The position numbers and the translations under genes are program-made. 14,778 nucleotides of DNA from Dunaliella salina (Eukaryota; Chlorophyta; Chlorophyceae; Chlamydomonadales; Dunaliellaceae), in contig MU069526.1 in NCBI GenBank assembly GCA_002284615.2, positions 94,468-109,245 on the forward strand, written 5' to 3'. The notes below the pieces were generated by a model. The model did no database searches. It saw only the letters and a program-made list of their open reading frames with translations, and was not told the DNA's origin. Below are positions 6,825 through 14,188 of this stretch, piece after piece (the stretch's first letter is position 1; the number at the start of each line of letters is the position of its first letter).

Positions 6825-8226
6825 GGAATTCCCAAGTGGGCTGCCAGGTGATTTTGACCATTTCTGTTTCTCCTGCTGTCTTGGTACGCTGTCTTTTTTG
6901 AGGATTAGTAAGGTGGGCGTAAGAAGGGCATTCCCAAGTGGACATTTGGTCTGCCTGGATGCGCTGTGATGGGGTGCAGAGGTTGTGGTAAAGTAGGCAT
7001 TTCCAGTGATATGTGCGCTGGCATGTGTCACATTGAGGCATGTCAGTGAAGTTATGTTCTTCATGTTCCAAGCTGGTGGGAGTCCAGCAAATCTGGCAGG
7101 TATCATCTTCTATTTGGCTTCTGGGGAAGGGCTCAAGATGAGCTACTGTGAGGCCTGTTTTACGAAGGATTGGCAGAGCCCACCTTTCAATTATCATTGG
7201 CTCCCAACGAATGAGGTATTGTGATTGCGAGTGTGCGGTTGAGGTACTTTTTCTTTTCCTGCTTAGCATTTGCCAGTTAAGGATGGCTTGGATTTGGAAT
7301 TCGTACTTAAAGACGGTGTGTATGGCGGAAGGACCCTGGAACTGTGCATGCCTCTTTTTATGGTCTCTCAAGTTTTTAGCATTGATGGAGTTTGTGTGCA
7401 TTGTGGGTGAACTGACCCTTGTGACTTCATTGGGGCAGATTAGGAATCTTGTGGAGTTGTATTTAAGTTTTTTTGTGATTTGGGTTTCTAGAGTAGTTTG
7501 CATTTGATGAGGGCTTTGCAAGGCTGAACTCGGTCGTTTGTTGCTGTGACTGTCTTGAGTGGATGGAGCAGGTGGATTTTGTTGAGAGCTCCAGGACCAG
7601 CCTAAGGGTGTATGCTGGGTGAGTAGGTGTAAAGAGTTGCAATTTATTTGTCTGAGTTCTGGAGCTTTGTTGGGGTCAGTGTTTGTAAAAGCGTGGTCAA
7701 TAGTGGCTTTGCTGACATTATTGCAGTTTGCAAGAGACGCAAGCCTGTTGAGAGCGATAGTCTGCTTCTTCTTGATGGTGTGATGGTAGGATTTCAGAGC
7801 TTCGGCATTCAAGACATGTGTGTGCTCATGTGATAGAATAGAGAAGAAATTTGAAATGCCAGCTTCCATGAGAGGATGTACGATGCAATTGATCAGTCTT
7901 GGGAGTTCTCGGGTTTTTGGTGTCCAGAGGATGTTTGCTATAGGTTGAAAAGTATCAGAGAAGGGAAGTTGGCCTTGATAAGTGAGTTTCAGGCCGCTTG
8001 CATGTATACTGATGCATTGTCGTGGTCGTAGGTTGTATTTAAGCATTTGATTGAGATACTTGGGAGTTTGACAGCGGGGCCCTAATAGACCATTGGCTAC
8101 GTTTTGTAAGTGAGCAGTTTGGCAGCATAACAACAGGTTGGTGATTCTGCCATGTCTTGACTTGTCATTCAGGCTAGTGGTGAGAGCAACAGCGTTCCTG
8201 TAGTGATATTCGACTGTCATAGATGA
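6825..8226 (-). pseudogene. Chromodomain-like plus PHD-finger segment of the retroelement protein
   Basis: This is the longest intact frame in the window (within a 520-codon open frame from 8364; numbering below counts from there). Residues 51-69 (VEYHYRNAVALTTSLNDKS) and 100-150 (TPKYLNQMLKYNLRPRQC, LPFSDTFQPI) belong to the region that follows RT in these elements. A Ser/Gln/Pro-rich linker spans 250-300. Residues 352-392 (FKYEFQIQAILNW, then QYLIRWEPMIIERW) have the chromodomain pattern of an F-x-I-x-x-IL strand followed by YLIRW. Residues 423-482 make a C4HC3 PHD finger: C423-x2-C426-x18-C445-x2-C448-x4-H453-x2-C456-x22-C479-x2-Y482, with the signature W477 two before C479. The last zinc ligand is Tyr. 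Such domains read histone tails in other proteins; here they might guide integration (inference). Confidence 0.7.
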
Positions 8227-8310
8227 TATATCCGAGGCCGAAATTCTGTTTATCTCCATGAAGGAGTGCTGTGCAAGTTTTTGACCACAGTCCAAATTTC
8301 TTTTTGATGG
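8227..8310 (-). pseudogene. Trace of the post-RT region at the truncated 5' end
   Basis: In a frame one base off from the following ORF, the - strand reads KFGLWSKTCTALLHGDKQNF and then GLGY (8299-8230), then switches near 8226 into the frame of VEYHYRNAVALT. The GLGY-x-SL-x-VEY order is typical of sequence shortly after the RT domain in this kind of element. Beyond about 8310 similarity is lost, so truncation is placed there. Confidence 0.5.
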
Positions 8311-8319
8311 AATGCAAGG

Positions 8320-8376
8320 TAAGAAAAGAAAAAGAAATGAAAAGTCTAGGCAAGCCGCGCGCATTAAGGGAAGAAC
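8320..8376 (-). repeat. Third copy of the retroposon 3' tail
   Basis: The - strand reads CTTCCCTTAATGCGCGC, then GGCTTGCC, then TAGACTTTTCATTTC and a pyrimidine-rich run. This parallels CTTTCCTTAATGCACGCTGG...TAGACTTTACTTTAC at 5158-5212. It lies immediately upstream of the truncated retroelement and in the same orientation. It is therefore probably the tail of a separate, older retroposon whose body (8377 onward) I cannot identify. Confidence 0.5.
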
Positions 8377-9052
8377 TCCTCCCTACTGGAGGCACCCCTT
8401 CCTCACGGAGGGTGGGGGCCTTCTTCGAGGAAGGCTAGGCAAACAGCAACTCTCCTGGAAGTGCGAGTTGGGTCGTGATGTCATGCGCAGGCACTTCTGT
8501 GCACTCTAGCATTCCAATGCACAAGGTGGGAATTGGAATCAATCAAGGGGCTGAGAGGCGGAGTTGTGATGAGGGTTCCTCAAGGAAGCCTTCCTGAGAG
8601 GTTGAGACTTCCTCGCGGAGAGGCTGCTGAAGCAGTGCTCAAAGAAGTGCAGCTGAATCAAAGTGGCCCTGTTTCCTTATTTGCACAAGGGTGTTGTGTA
8701 CTTACGCAGCTGGCGCATGCTGGAGCAACCAAAGCAACGGCCACCTGCAGGGCAACCTCTGCTTCGGCGTTGGCCCTCATTTCTCGTTGTAGAATTTGTA
8801 GAAAGTTCTTGTTGGGCCTAACAAAAGTTAGAGGCCTCACCAGGAGGCCCTCCACCTAAACTAGACAAAACTAGCCTAGGAGAGAGCAAGAGACAGAACG
8901 AATGGGGATCTGGAGGATTGCTAGCCATGCCCCTGAGCGCTCGGACTCTCCTCTTCCATCCTCAGCCGCCGCCGCGCGCCCATCAAACCCCCTCCCAGAT
9001 GCCCTTTGAAAGCAAAGTGCATGTCTAGTGTTAATGATGAGCCTCCTGAGGA
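8377..9052. other. No certain gene; possible single exon
   Basis: The segment is rich in GAGGAAGGCT/TTCCTC self-complementary words (8385-8450 and 8575-8630). On the - strand, 8821 to 8706 is bounded by TTTTGTTAG and GTAAGTAC and reads PNKNFLQILQREMRANAEAE and onward. It could be an exon, but it matches nothing I know, and the + strand has an equally good acceptor at 8707. Around 8960-8985 is a GC-rich CCGCCGCCGCGCGCC stretch. Confidence 0.35.
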
Positions 9053-9127
9053 TGGTAAGGTTACATCACTTTATCCGCCTACAAAGGCAGCTGAGCAGAG
9101 ACATAAAGGCCTGTAAACAGGCCAGTT
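9053..9127 (+). repeat. Structured repeat family C, copy 5
   Basis: GGTAAGGTTACATCACTTTA, CCGCCTACAAAGGCAG, CTGAGCAGAGACA, then a hairpin GGCCTG-TAAA-CAGGCC (9108-9123). Compared with AGGTCTG-TGC-CAGACCT at 3955, both arms changed together, which preserves the stem. Confidence 0.65.
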
Positions 9128-9404
9128 CAAGCAAAAAATGAAAGCAATGCTCAAAAGTCAGGCACAGCATCTCAAGCATGTAGGCACAAATTTGGCTAAT
9201 TCTAAGACGTTAGCATGGTTTATTAAGTCTCTGAGGCGTATTGGACTACAGGGAGGTGCACAGCTGATCAGCTTGACACGAACAATTGATGGAAAAGTTC
9301 GTTCTCCCTTGTTTGGCCTCTGCTAGTGAGAGAGTAGTTTCCTTAGCCTTGTCGGCAGACTTGCCTTTGCTGCGGTGGACTTTGAATGAGGTTACTAAGT
9401 AGTA

Positions 9405-9465
9405 CAAGGTTATTATGGGATATAAGCCTTCAGCCATAAGGTTGGCTGCTCGGCGTGAAGTCCTT
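9405..9465 (+). repeat. Structured repeat family C, copy 6
   Basis: AAGGTTATTATGGGATATAA, GCCTTCAGCCA, loop TAAGGT, TGGCTGCTCGGC. The hairpin CAGCCA/TGGCTG (9431-9436 with 9443-9448) is the same as in the copy at 4851. The AAGGTTAY-N-T start links it to the copy at 9053. Confidence 0.5.
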
Positions 9466-9874
9466 TGATGAGCACAAACACAGGCAACTCTAAAGAAGCA
9501 TTGAGAAAACTGAAGTAATGTCTCAAGAAGACAAGATGAAGTCCAGAAGGACAGCATGTGTTTTCTGTGTTTTATGTGTTTTCTGTTCACAGAGGGAGCA
9601 GTACAACAAGGAAATAAGGGAGAAGAAATGAACAGCTCTACTTGAAACCAGAAGGGCTGGCCAGAATCTGACCAGTACCACAAGGAGACACAAGGAGCTG
9701 CATGAACACATGTGTGGAGTTTCTCTACATGTACCCCTCCTTACAACAGTCAGCTAGCTAGCCAGGCACACACCTCAGTCATGTATTTGCTCTCTGTTTC
9801 AGGTTCCTGGCCGCATTACGCTCCCTCTGCCTGAGCGTGGGTGTGTAAGGCAGCACCCCCTCATAGGCAAGAAG
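9466..9874. other. No gene seen
   Basis: Open frames here are short and unsupported. A good acceptor-like CTCTGTTTCAG ends at 9802 on the + strand, but the following frame stops within 16 codons and no partner donor is evident. Confidence 0.4.
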
Positions 9875-10606
9875 TTACACCAGCTCCACTGCGTACTTCT
9901 GCTGCTCTTCCTCAGAGACATAGTTGGCAGCGGAGCGCCTGCAAAGCGTTGCCCAAATGTCGTCCACACCGCAGTGCTGCTTGAAGACCTCCCATTGGCC
10001 CGGCTCCATGACGAAGGATGGAACCACGACAGGGGCCATCTTGCGGGGCTTCTGAGCAGATGCCAGTACGCGCTGTGACTGGTGCTCTTGTGGAGCTGGT
10101 GCAACAGCATGTACTGGCTGGTGCTCAGATGCCTCGCGAGATGTGCTCCCCTGGGGCTCTCTCTTCCTTTTGTTGTTGCTGTTTCCAGAGCCCGTCTGAG
10201 CTGGTGCCCGAGGCTGGTGCTCCTGAGGAGCAGGTGCCTTAGGCTTGTGCTCAGTTTGTGCTCTGCTACTGCTGCTTGGGTTGGGGAGAACAGTGCCGAA
10301 AATTTGCCGTGCAAGGCTGGGAGTGGGCTCCGCAAGCAGGGGCTTCCATTGCCTTCTTTGTTCGCGAATTGTTACATCCAGAGGTTGATTGACGCGGCGC
10401 CGCGTCTCTGACGACACAGATGAGAGGGACCCACGCATCCAGGATTTGTTGGGCTCGGGGTCTGTGTTTATGAACACCAGGTGAGGCAGCGCCATTTGGA
10501 AAAACCCAGTCTGGAATAGTTCTAGAGGTGTTTTCAGGGACTTGTATGCCTTGATCCAGGAGTCTGTCATGATTGCAGCCATCCATGCTAATGAGGGATG
10601 AGCCAT
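9875..10606 (-). CDS. Unidentified ORF, probably mobile-element derived
   Basis: The open frame is 243 codons ending at a stop at 9875-9877. The first 40 or so residues overlap, in another frame, the retroelement remnant read at 10727-10480 and are probably not real. From about residue 45 the protein looks genuine: PHLVFINTDPEPNKSWM, then VTIREQRRQWKPLL and ARQIFGTVLPN. A Pro/Gln/Ala linker with two APAPQEHQ repeats and a basic NNKRKREP patch follows. The C-terminal block is MEPGQWEVFKQHCGVDDIWA and then LCRRSAANYVSEEEQQKY. The protein is hydrophilic, with no membrane segment or zinc knuckle. I do not recognise it. Its start is unclear, and it may be the 3' part of a broken longer ORF fused to the remnant upstream. 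A host exon is also possible. Confidence 0.45.
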   Translation of the reverse strand: MAHPSLAWMAAIMTDSWIKAYKSLKTPLELFQTGFFQMALPHLVFINTDPEPNKSWMRGSLSSVSSETRRRVNQPLDVTIREQRRQWKPLLAEPTPSLARQIFGTVLPNPSSSSRAQTEHKPKAPAPQEHQPRAPAQTGSGNSNNKRKREPQGSTSREASEHQPVHAVAPAPQEHQSQRVLASAQKPRKMAPVVVPSFVMEPGQWEVFKQHCGVDDIWATLCRRSAANYVSEEEQQKYAVELV

Positions 10607-11335
10607 AACGGCCTTTACTAAGGGCTTTCATACAGAGACTAAGGGCCGCATGGTGTCTGTTGGTGTGCATCCCACTCATTGTTGGGTTGGTACACCCAAG
10701 CAGAGCATGGTAAGGGTGCATTTCCAACCATTCGCAATTAATCCAGCGTTAATTGCACTGTTTAATTGCAATAAATGGAAAATTGGTGAATTATTTGCTT
10801 TTGCGTTTCCAAACTTGTAATTAACAAGTGCAATTAATTGAATTTATGAATTAATTGCAAGGAATTAATGGTTAATGAAGGGGGGGGGGGTGTCCATTAA
10901 TCATTAATTCCGTGAATTAATTAAATTTCGCCATTAATTGCACTAATTAATTGTGGCTTGGAAACGTGATTTGCAATTAATTCATTTTTTGAATTAATGA
11001 TTAATTGATAATTGCCCCTTTGGAAACGCACCGTACATGTTGTCTGAGTTTGAACATAGTGCATCTATCAGAACTGGAAAAGTTGAAGGCATGGCTCTGT
11101 GTATACAGTGTATCCGTTTGATACTTCATAAGATTTTTTTGTTGTTTAAGGGTAATCTTTGGTATTTTCCAGGAGTCGCTGATCTCCTTGTTTGCACGCT
11201 GAGAGATTGGGTTGTGAGCTTCAGTGTTTGCATTGGTGGTGGATGGTGTGGCATCGTCAAGCTTCTGCCATCTTTGGTAGTGGTAGCCAGATGTGTTAGC
11301 AGAGCCAAGCATGTCCATTCCAAATCCTTGTAACC
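10400..11335 (-). mobile_element. Second retroelement remnant, post-RT region, split by a MITE
   Basis: The - strand frame from 11318 reads KITLKQQKNLMKYQTDTLYTQ, then SHAFNFSSSDRCTMFKLRQHV. After a 318-bp insertion it resumes as HALLGCTNPTMSGMHTNRHH, AALSLCMKALSKGRYGSSLI, IQVPENTSRTIPDWVFPNG and HRPRAQQI. LYTQ, the Cys/His cluster (a degenerate zinc knuckle, CTMF in place of CxxC) and the IPxWxFP linker are what precedes the RLE nuclease in RT-RLE elements. The nuclease itself is missing: similarity fades after HRPRA near 10400. The IPDWVFPN linker matches IPHWLFPS at the start of the nuclease in the element at 5187-5879, so the two belong to related families. Confidence 0.6.
10715..11032. 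mobile_element. Composite AT-rich MITE inserted in the retroelement remnant
   Basis: It has terminal inverted repeats GGTGCATTTCCAA (10715-10727) and TTGGAAACGCACC (11020-11032), 12 of 13 matching. A second inner pair, GCGTTTCCAA (10803-10812) and TTGGAAACG (10958-10966), makes four copies in an outer-inner-inner-outer arrangement. The interior is full of AATTAATTGCA palindromes and has a run of ten G at about 10880. It has no coding capacity. GTA lies close to both ends (10710-10712 and 11033-11035), a possible 3-bp target duplication that is offset by two bases on the left. DNA transposons with 3-bp duplications include PIF/Harbinger, but the family is not proven. Confidence 0.75.
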
Positions 11336-11489
11336 CTTGTAACCCTAATTTCGTGCAGAGTGACTGAGCGCATGTTTCTTCCAGCTTGACACTTCCAAAC
11401 TCAGCTCAAGCCTTTGTTTCCACATTCAGTTGACATTGTTACACAAGTTTGAGCACTGCTCCCTTTTTAGGCTGGTTTGGTTACGGGCC

Positions 11490-11562
11490 TCCGTGTTCCC
11501 GCTCAGCCCCCTGTAGGCGGATTTGAAAGCAATGTTATCCCACCTAACCTTACCTATGGAAC
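11490..11562 (-). repeat. Structured repeat family C, copy 7
   Basis: Read on the - strand: ATAGGTAAGGTTAGGTGGGA, then ATTGCTTTCAAATCCGCC, TACAGGGGGCTGAGCGGGA, ACACGGAGGCCCG. CCGC and GCGG can pair across the GGGGGCTGA segment as in the copy at 3894. The terminal hairpin is weak here. Confidence 0.6.
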
Positions 11563-11626
11563 CTCAAAGCATCTTATAAGTCTAGATGCATGTTTTTTGC
11601 AAGTCTATGGAATCTCAAAGCATCTT
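11555..11626 (+). repeat. 51-bp spaced direct repeat
   Basis: TATGGAACCTCAAAGCATCT at 11555 recurs as TATGGAATCTCAAAGCATCT at 11606, with one mismatch in 21 bases counting the next T. It overlaps the start of the family C copy at 11490-11562. Confidence 0.8.
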
Positions 11627-12082
11627 TAAGGTCTGGGAGTTACCTTAAACAAGGAGTAGAAAGGTGAGAATGGGATGGCCTGGGTGCTGTCTATTCCCAC
11701 GCCTGCCAAGTAGTACAGTGAAAGGTTTCCCTCTTTGATGCACAGCTAGGCAGTCCAGTACCAGTCACGTTCAACAAGTTGACCTGAGAGAAGAATGGTA
11801 ATGAGCAACCTTCAAGTAAGCTATGCGCATTCACTCCCAGCTAATCCAGCTTGGGATTTGACCTAACAGAAAGAGACGTGACCTTGAGAGGCTTCAGCAA
11901 GGTCTGAAATCGACCCAAGAATTCTTTGCATATAATACCCTGCTTACAGAATTTGTTTTCTGAGTCAAAGGAGTGAGCTTATGCTTTCTGTGGCAATGCG
12001 TGTGTACTCGCAGGTGAGCTCAGGCTCTCTGACGTCTGCCAGTTTCTCGTACAGTTGAAGTATGATTGATTTTGTTGTCACC

Positions 12083-12216
12083 AACCGTGGTTGATGAGCA
12101 GTTGATAATGCATGGCGCTGTTTTGCGGTTGATCTGCATGTCAACCGCATCTGCGCAGTTGATATCAACCTTGTCAGCCACACTTCAACCACACCAACAA
12201 CTCATTAACCGTGGAT
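12083..12216. mobile_element. Palindromic MITE-like element rich in GTTGA/TCAAC
   Basis: The ends are inversely related: ACCGTGGTTGATGAG at the left, and ATCCACGGTTAATGAG as the reverse complement of the right. Inside are a perfect 9-bp hairpin TGCGGTTGA-loop-TCAACCGCA (12124-12149) and a perfect palindrome GTTGATATCAAC (12158-12169). About eight GTTGA or TCAAC words occur in 134 bp. There is no ORF. No target duplication is clear. Confidence 0.55.
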
Positions 12217-12294
12217 TTGTGTATTTGTGGATGTGCAGAGCAGCAGTGGAATCCAGCTGAGCCCCTCCTTTAGTTTTGGAAACAGAAAGCCTAC

Positions 12295-12380
12295 GTAGGC
12301 AGAGAAACCCTCCCTACATCAATCAAGGAAAAAGGGCCACATTGATGCACAGAATGTATGACCCCCCCACCACAAAGTTC
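12295..12380 (-). repeat. Hairpin repeat family B, copy 2
   Basis: GTAGGCAGAGAAACCCTCCC then TAC (12295-12317) folds as in the copy at 2197, with one extra mismatch. TCAAGGAAAAAG, ACATTG, AGAA and a run of seven C follow in the same order as in copy 1. On the - strand it ends TTTTTCCTTGATTGATG, hairpin, CTTTCTG. Confidence 0.6.
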
Positions 12381-12756
12381 AGACAAGCACGACAAGCAGA
12401 GAAAGAGGACAAGTTGAATTTGAAATTCATCGACAGAGAGCAGGACAATATCTGAAAGACTGGAGTTCCAGACCCTGAACAGCAAGCAGAGTTTGCACAG
12501 TCAGCCTTCCAACCAAGGAAAGCCATGCCCAGCAGTGCAAATGACAAAAAAAAGTTGTCATTGAAAGCACTGTTTGTTTCAATTTTTTCTTTTCTTCCCT
12601 TTCCCCCCTTACTAACCACTGATTTTTCATTTTCAATGCAAAAAAATCCGTTTTCTTCTGTCGAGATCGTTTGCCGTCTCAATTGTTGTCGGTGAGAGCA
12701 ATACTGGATCATACTGTACTTGAGCATCCTGTACTATGCATACTATGCTTATGTAG
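12381..12756. other. No gene seen; small hairpin and pyrimidine tract
   Basis: ATGACAA-loop-TTGTCAT (12541-12561) is a 7-bp stem with an A-rich loop. Next to it is a long pyrimidine tract (12580-12612). Nothing indicates a gene. Confidence 0.45.
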
Positions 12757-12846
12757 GATATACCAGACCTTTCCGGAGGTCAGGGGTTTTATCCCGCTAA
12801 AATGCCTGCTTGAGGCATTCACAGCGATGCATCCTTACCTTATGCA
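12757..12846 (-). repeat. Structured repeat family C, copy 8
   Basis: Read on the - strand: AAGGTAAGGATGCATCGCTG, GCCTCAAGCAGGCATTT, AGCGGGATAAAA, then GACCTCCGGAAAGGTC (5-bp stem with a CCGGAA loop). The last part is almost identical to the end of copy 1 (1427-1442), but the stem is complete here. Confidence 0.55.
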
Positions 12847-14188
12847 ATAAATACATGCACGGGCAGAAAATGGTGGCCCGGCACAGAAGCAGCTCCACAT
12901 CTCGTCTTGAAGCAAAGTTAATGAAAGTATCATCCAAAAAAAACATAGGTGGTGGACAGGTTTCTTGATCAGCCACCTTGACACAATGCCTAACACATTC
13001 TGGGTGGGCATCTTCAACAATGGAGCCTTTGTACATGCCTTAGACAAATGTCATCACAGTTGCAAAAACATGACACCTAAAAGTACAAATATGCATGCCT
13101 GTTGAAAGCCTGCGAGGGAATTGCGTGGTCACTAATGTCCAAGCATTGCAGGCACGCATTTCAACTATGAATGCCACACAACTCAACAGTCTTTCTTACT
13201 CATGCATGGACCTTTTTACCGCGCACCGTCTGCTGGCACACAGAGATCCGTAAATGAACATGCCCCATGCTGCGGGAGCAAAAGCAGGGAAGCTTTGATT
13301 GAATGTGGCCCTACCACCTCACCACTACCCCTCACGCATTGGCTTCTTCACACTTGTCTAACCAGTTGTGGTATACCTGCGGGCAGGGGCATGTAAGGGC
13401 ATCACCACATTAGATACTCCTGCATCAGGTCTCTAAAGTGAGCAGCTATTCACCCTGACAGGGACAAACTGCTGTCAAGGATGCCTTTTGTTGTTCCTGC
13501 TGCGAGAAAGGACAGGAGGCACAGACAAACCAGTTGACATCATGTGCTGTCCAATGAATTTTTTAATACAAAAGGCCGCAAAAAAACGTATGTGTGTACT
13601 GTGCTTGAAGCTTGACGAGGCGACCTGACACTTCTTCATGGCATGCGGCTCACACTTGAGTGCGGAAGGCAAGATAGACATTAGAACAGCAGCAGGTGCC
13701 TGCAAGCCTCTCCTAGCCCTCGCTTGAACTTTTATTTCACCGAGAAGCTGGCAAATCTGTCAATAATTACGCAATGGTGAAGGCCAGCCTTAGTGTCCAG
13801 AAGCCAGCCAAAAGCAAACAAGCCAAAGCTCAGTATGGAGCCCGAGGTGGTTCCCACTCCCTCCATAGGAGCTCTTGTCCTCAAAACTAGATCAAGCTGA
13901 TGCTCAGCTCATACAGCATAGAGAAACCTTCCTCTCAACACCAGGAGCTTCATTTTCTGTGCTCCGACTGCATTGAATGCACCTGCAGGGCCCTCCTGCG
14001 TTTTCATGGCCTGCTGCTTTGAAAAGCAGCAGGTCATCGGCTTTGTAAAGCAGGGTGGAGAGCCTCCCAGTGCTTACATGAAGTGTTTGTAAGGCCAGGT
14101 TGCTCTAGAGTATCTTCAGGGCTTGTCAGGAACATGTTGCCATTCTAAATCCCCATTCAAAATGAGCTCAAGCCCGACTCCAACTTAC
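12847..14188 (-). other. ELOF1 intron 2 or intergenic sequence
   Basis: From the donor at 14188 leftwards I found no exon encoding the missing ELOF1 end (expected pattern close to VYSxWIDxCE). The - strand at 13036-12797 is an open frame of 79 codons (SIVEDAHPECVRHCV, FFLDDTFINFASRRDVE) with protein-like composition but no recognised relative. It could be an exon of another gene. A strong hairpin lies at 14007-14036. Confidence 0.4.
14007..14036. other. 13-bp hairpin in the ELOF1 intron
   Basis: CCTGCTGCTT-TGAA-AAGCAGCAGG is a perfect 10-bp stem with a 4-base loop, extended by TGG/TCA with one G-T pair. A near copy of the loop side, CTTTGTAAAGCAG, follows at 14041. It could be a short foldback transposon relic or a structured intronic RNA. 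It is too short for a typical microRNA precursor. Confidence 0.6.

Larger units (their letters stand above)
5158..8310 (-). mobile_element. 5'-truncated non-LTR retroelement with chromo-like, PHD and RLE domains
   Basis: Read on the - strand, the element starts inside the region after reverse-transcriptase motifs (about 8300). It continues through a chromodomain-like block, a PHD finger, a methyltransferase-like block and a PD-(D/E)XK endonuclease. It ends at a stem-loop (5177-5196) with a tail of three CTTTA-like units (5158-5176). No RT catalytic motif (such as FADD/YADD) is present, so it is truncated. There are at least four frame breaks: near 8226, near 6824, in a 94-bp duplication at 6442-6632, and at about 5880. 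The flanks after the two tails share ACCTT and CCAT words, which could be a worn target duplication, but I am not confident. The element is dead as a coding unit. An endonuclease at the C-terminal end is the layout of R2/NeSL-like non-LTR elements (family knowledge); the chromo, PHD and methyltransferase-like inserts are unusual. Confidence 0.75.
11336..12082. other. No gene seen; short repeats
   Basis: It contains a TTGTAACCC doublet (about 11330-11345), a family C copy, and a 51-bp duplication, listed separately. The remainder (11630-12080) has no exon or RNA I can support. Confidence 0.45.

Noticed and set aside
6333..6851. 172-codon open frame on the + strand
   Set aside because: It is antisense to the retroelement ORF, and its repeats simply mirror the 94-bp and 36-bp duplications.
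8706..8821. Host exon on the - strand with a GTAAGTAC donor
   Set aside because: It is only one short exon with no recognisable peptide, and a competing + strand acceptor sits in the same place. Kept as a note only.
8902..9009. 35-codon ORF starting ATGGGGATCTGG
   Set aside because: It is short, Pro/Ala/Ser-rich through GC-rich sequence, with no supporting signal.
9138..9326. 62-codon + strand frame between two structured repeats
   Set aside because: There is no homolog or splice context, and the length is within chance.
9799..10335. 178-codon open frame on the - strand
   Set aside because: It overlaps the ORF ending at 9875 in another frame, is Ser/Arg/His-rich without motifs, and reads as a shadow of that ORF.
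10740..11010. AT-rich palindromes as a replication origin or matrix attachment site
   Set aside because: Matched inverted ends and interruption of a protein frame make a MITE the simpler explanation.
5158..11335. The idea that both retroelement regions are one interrupted element
   Set aside because: The 11335-10400 remnant reaches the pre-nuclease linker by itself, and the second region starts again near RT, so they are separate copies of related families.
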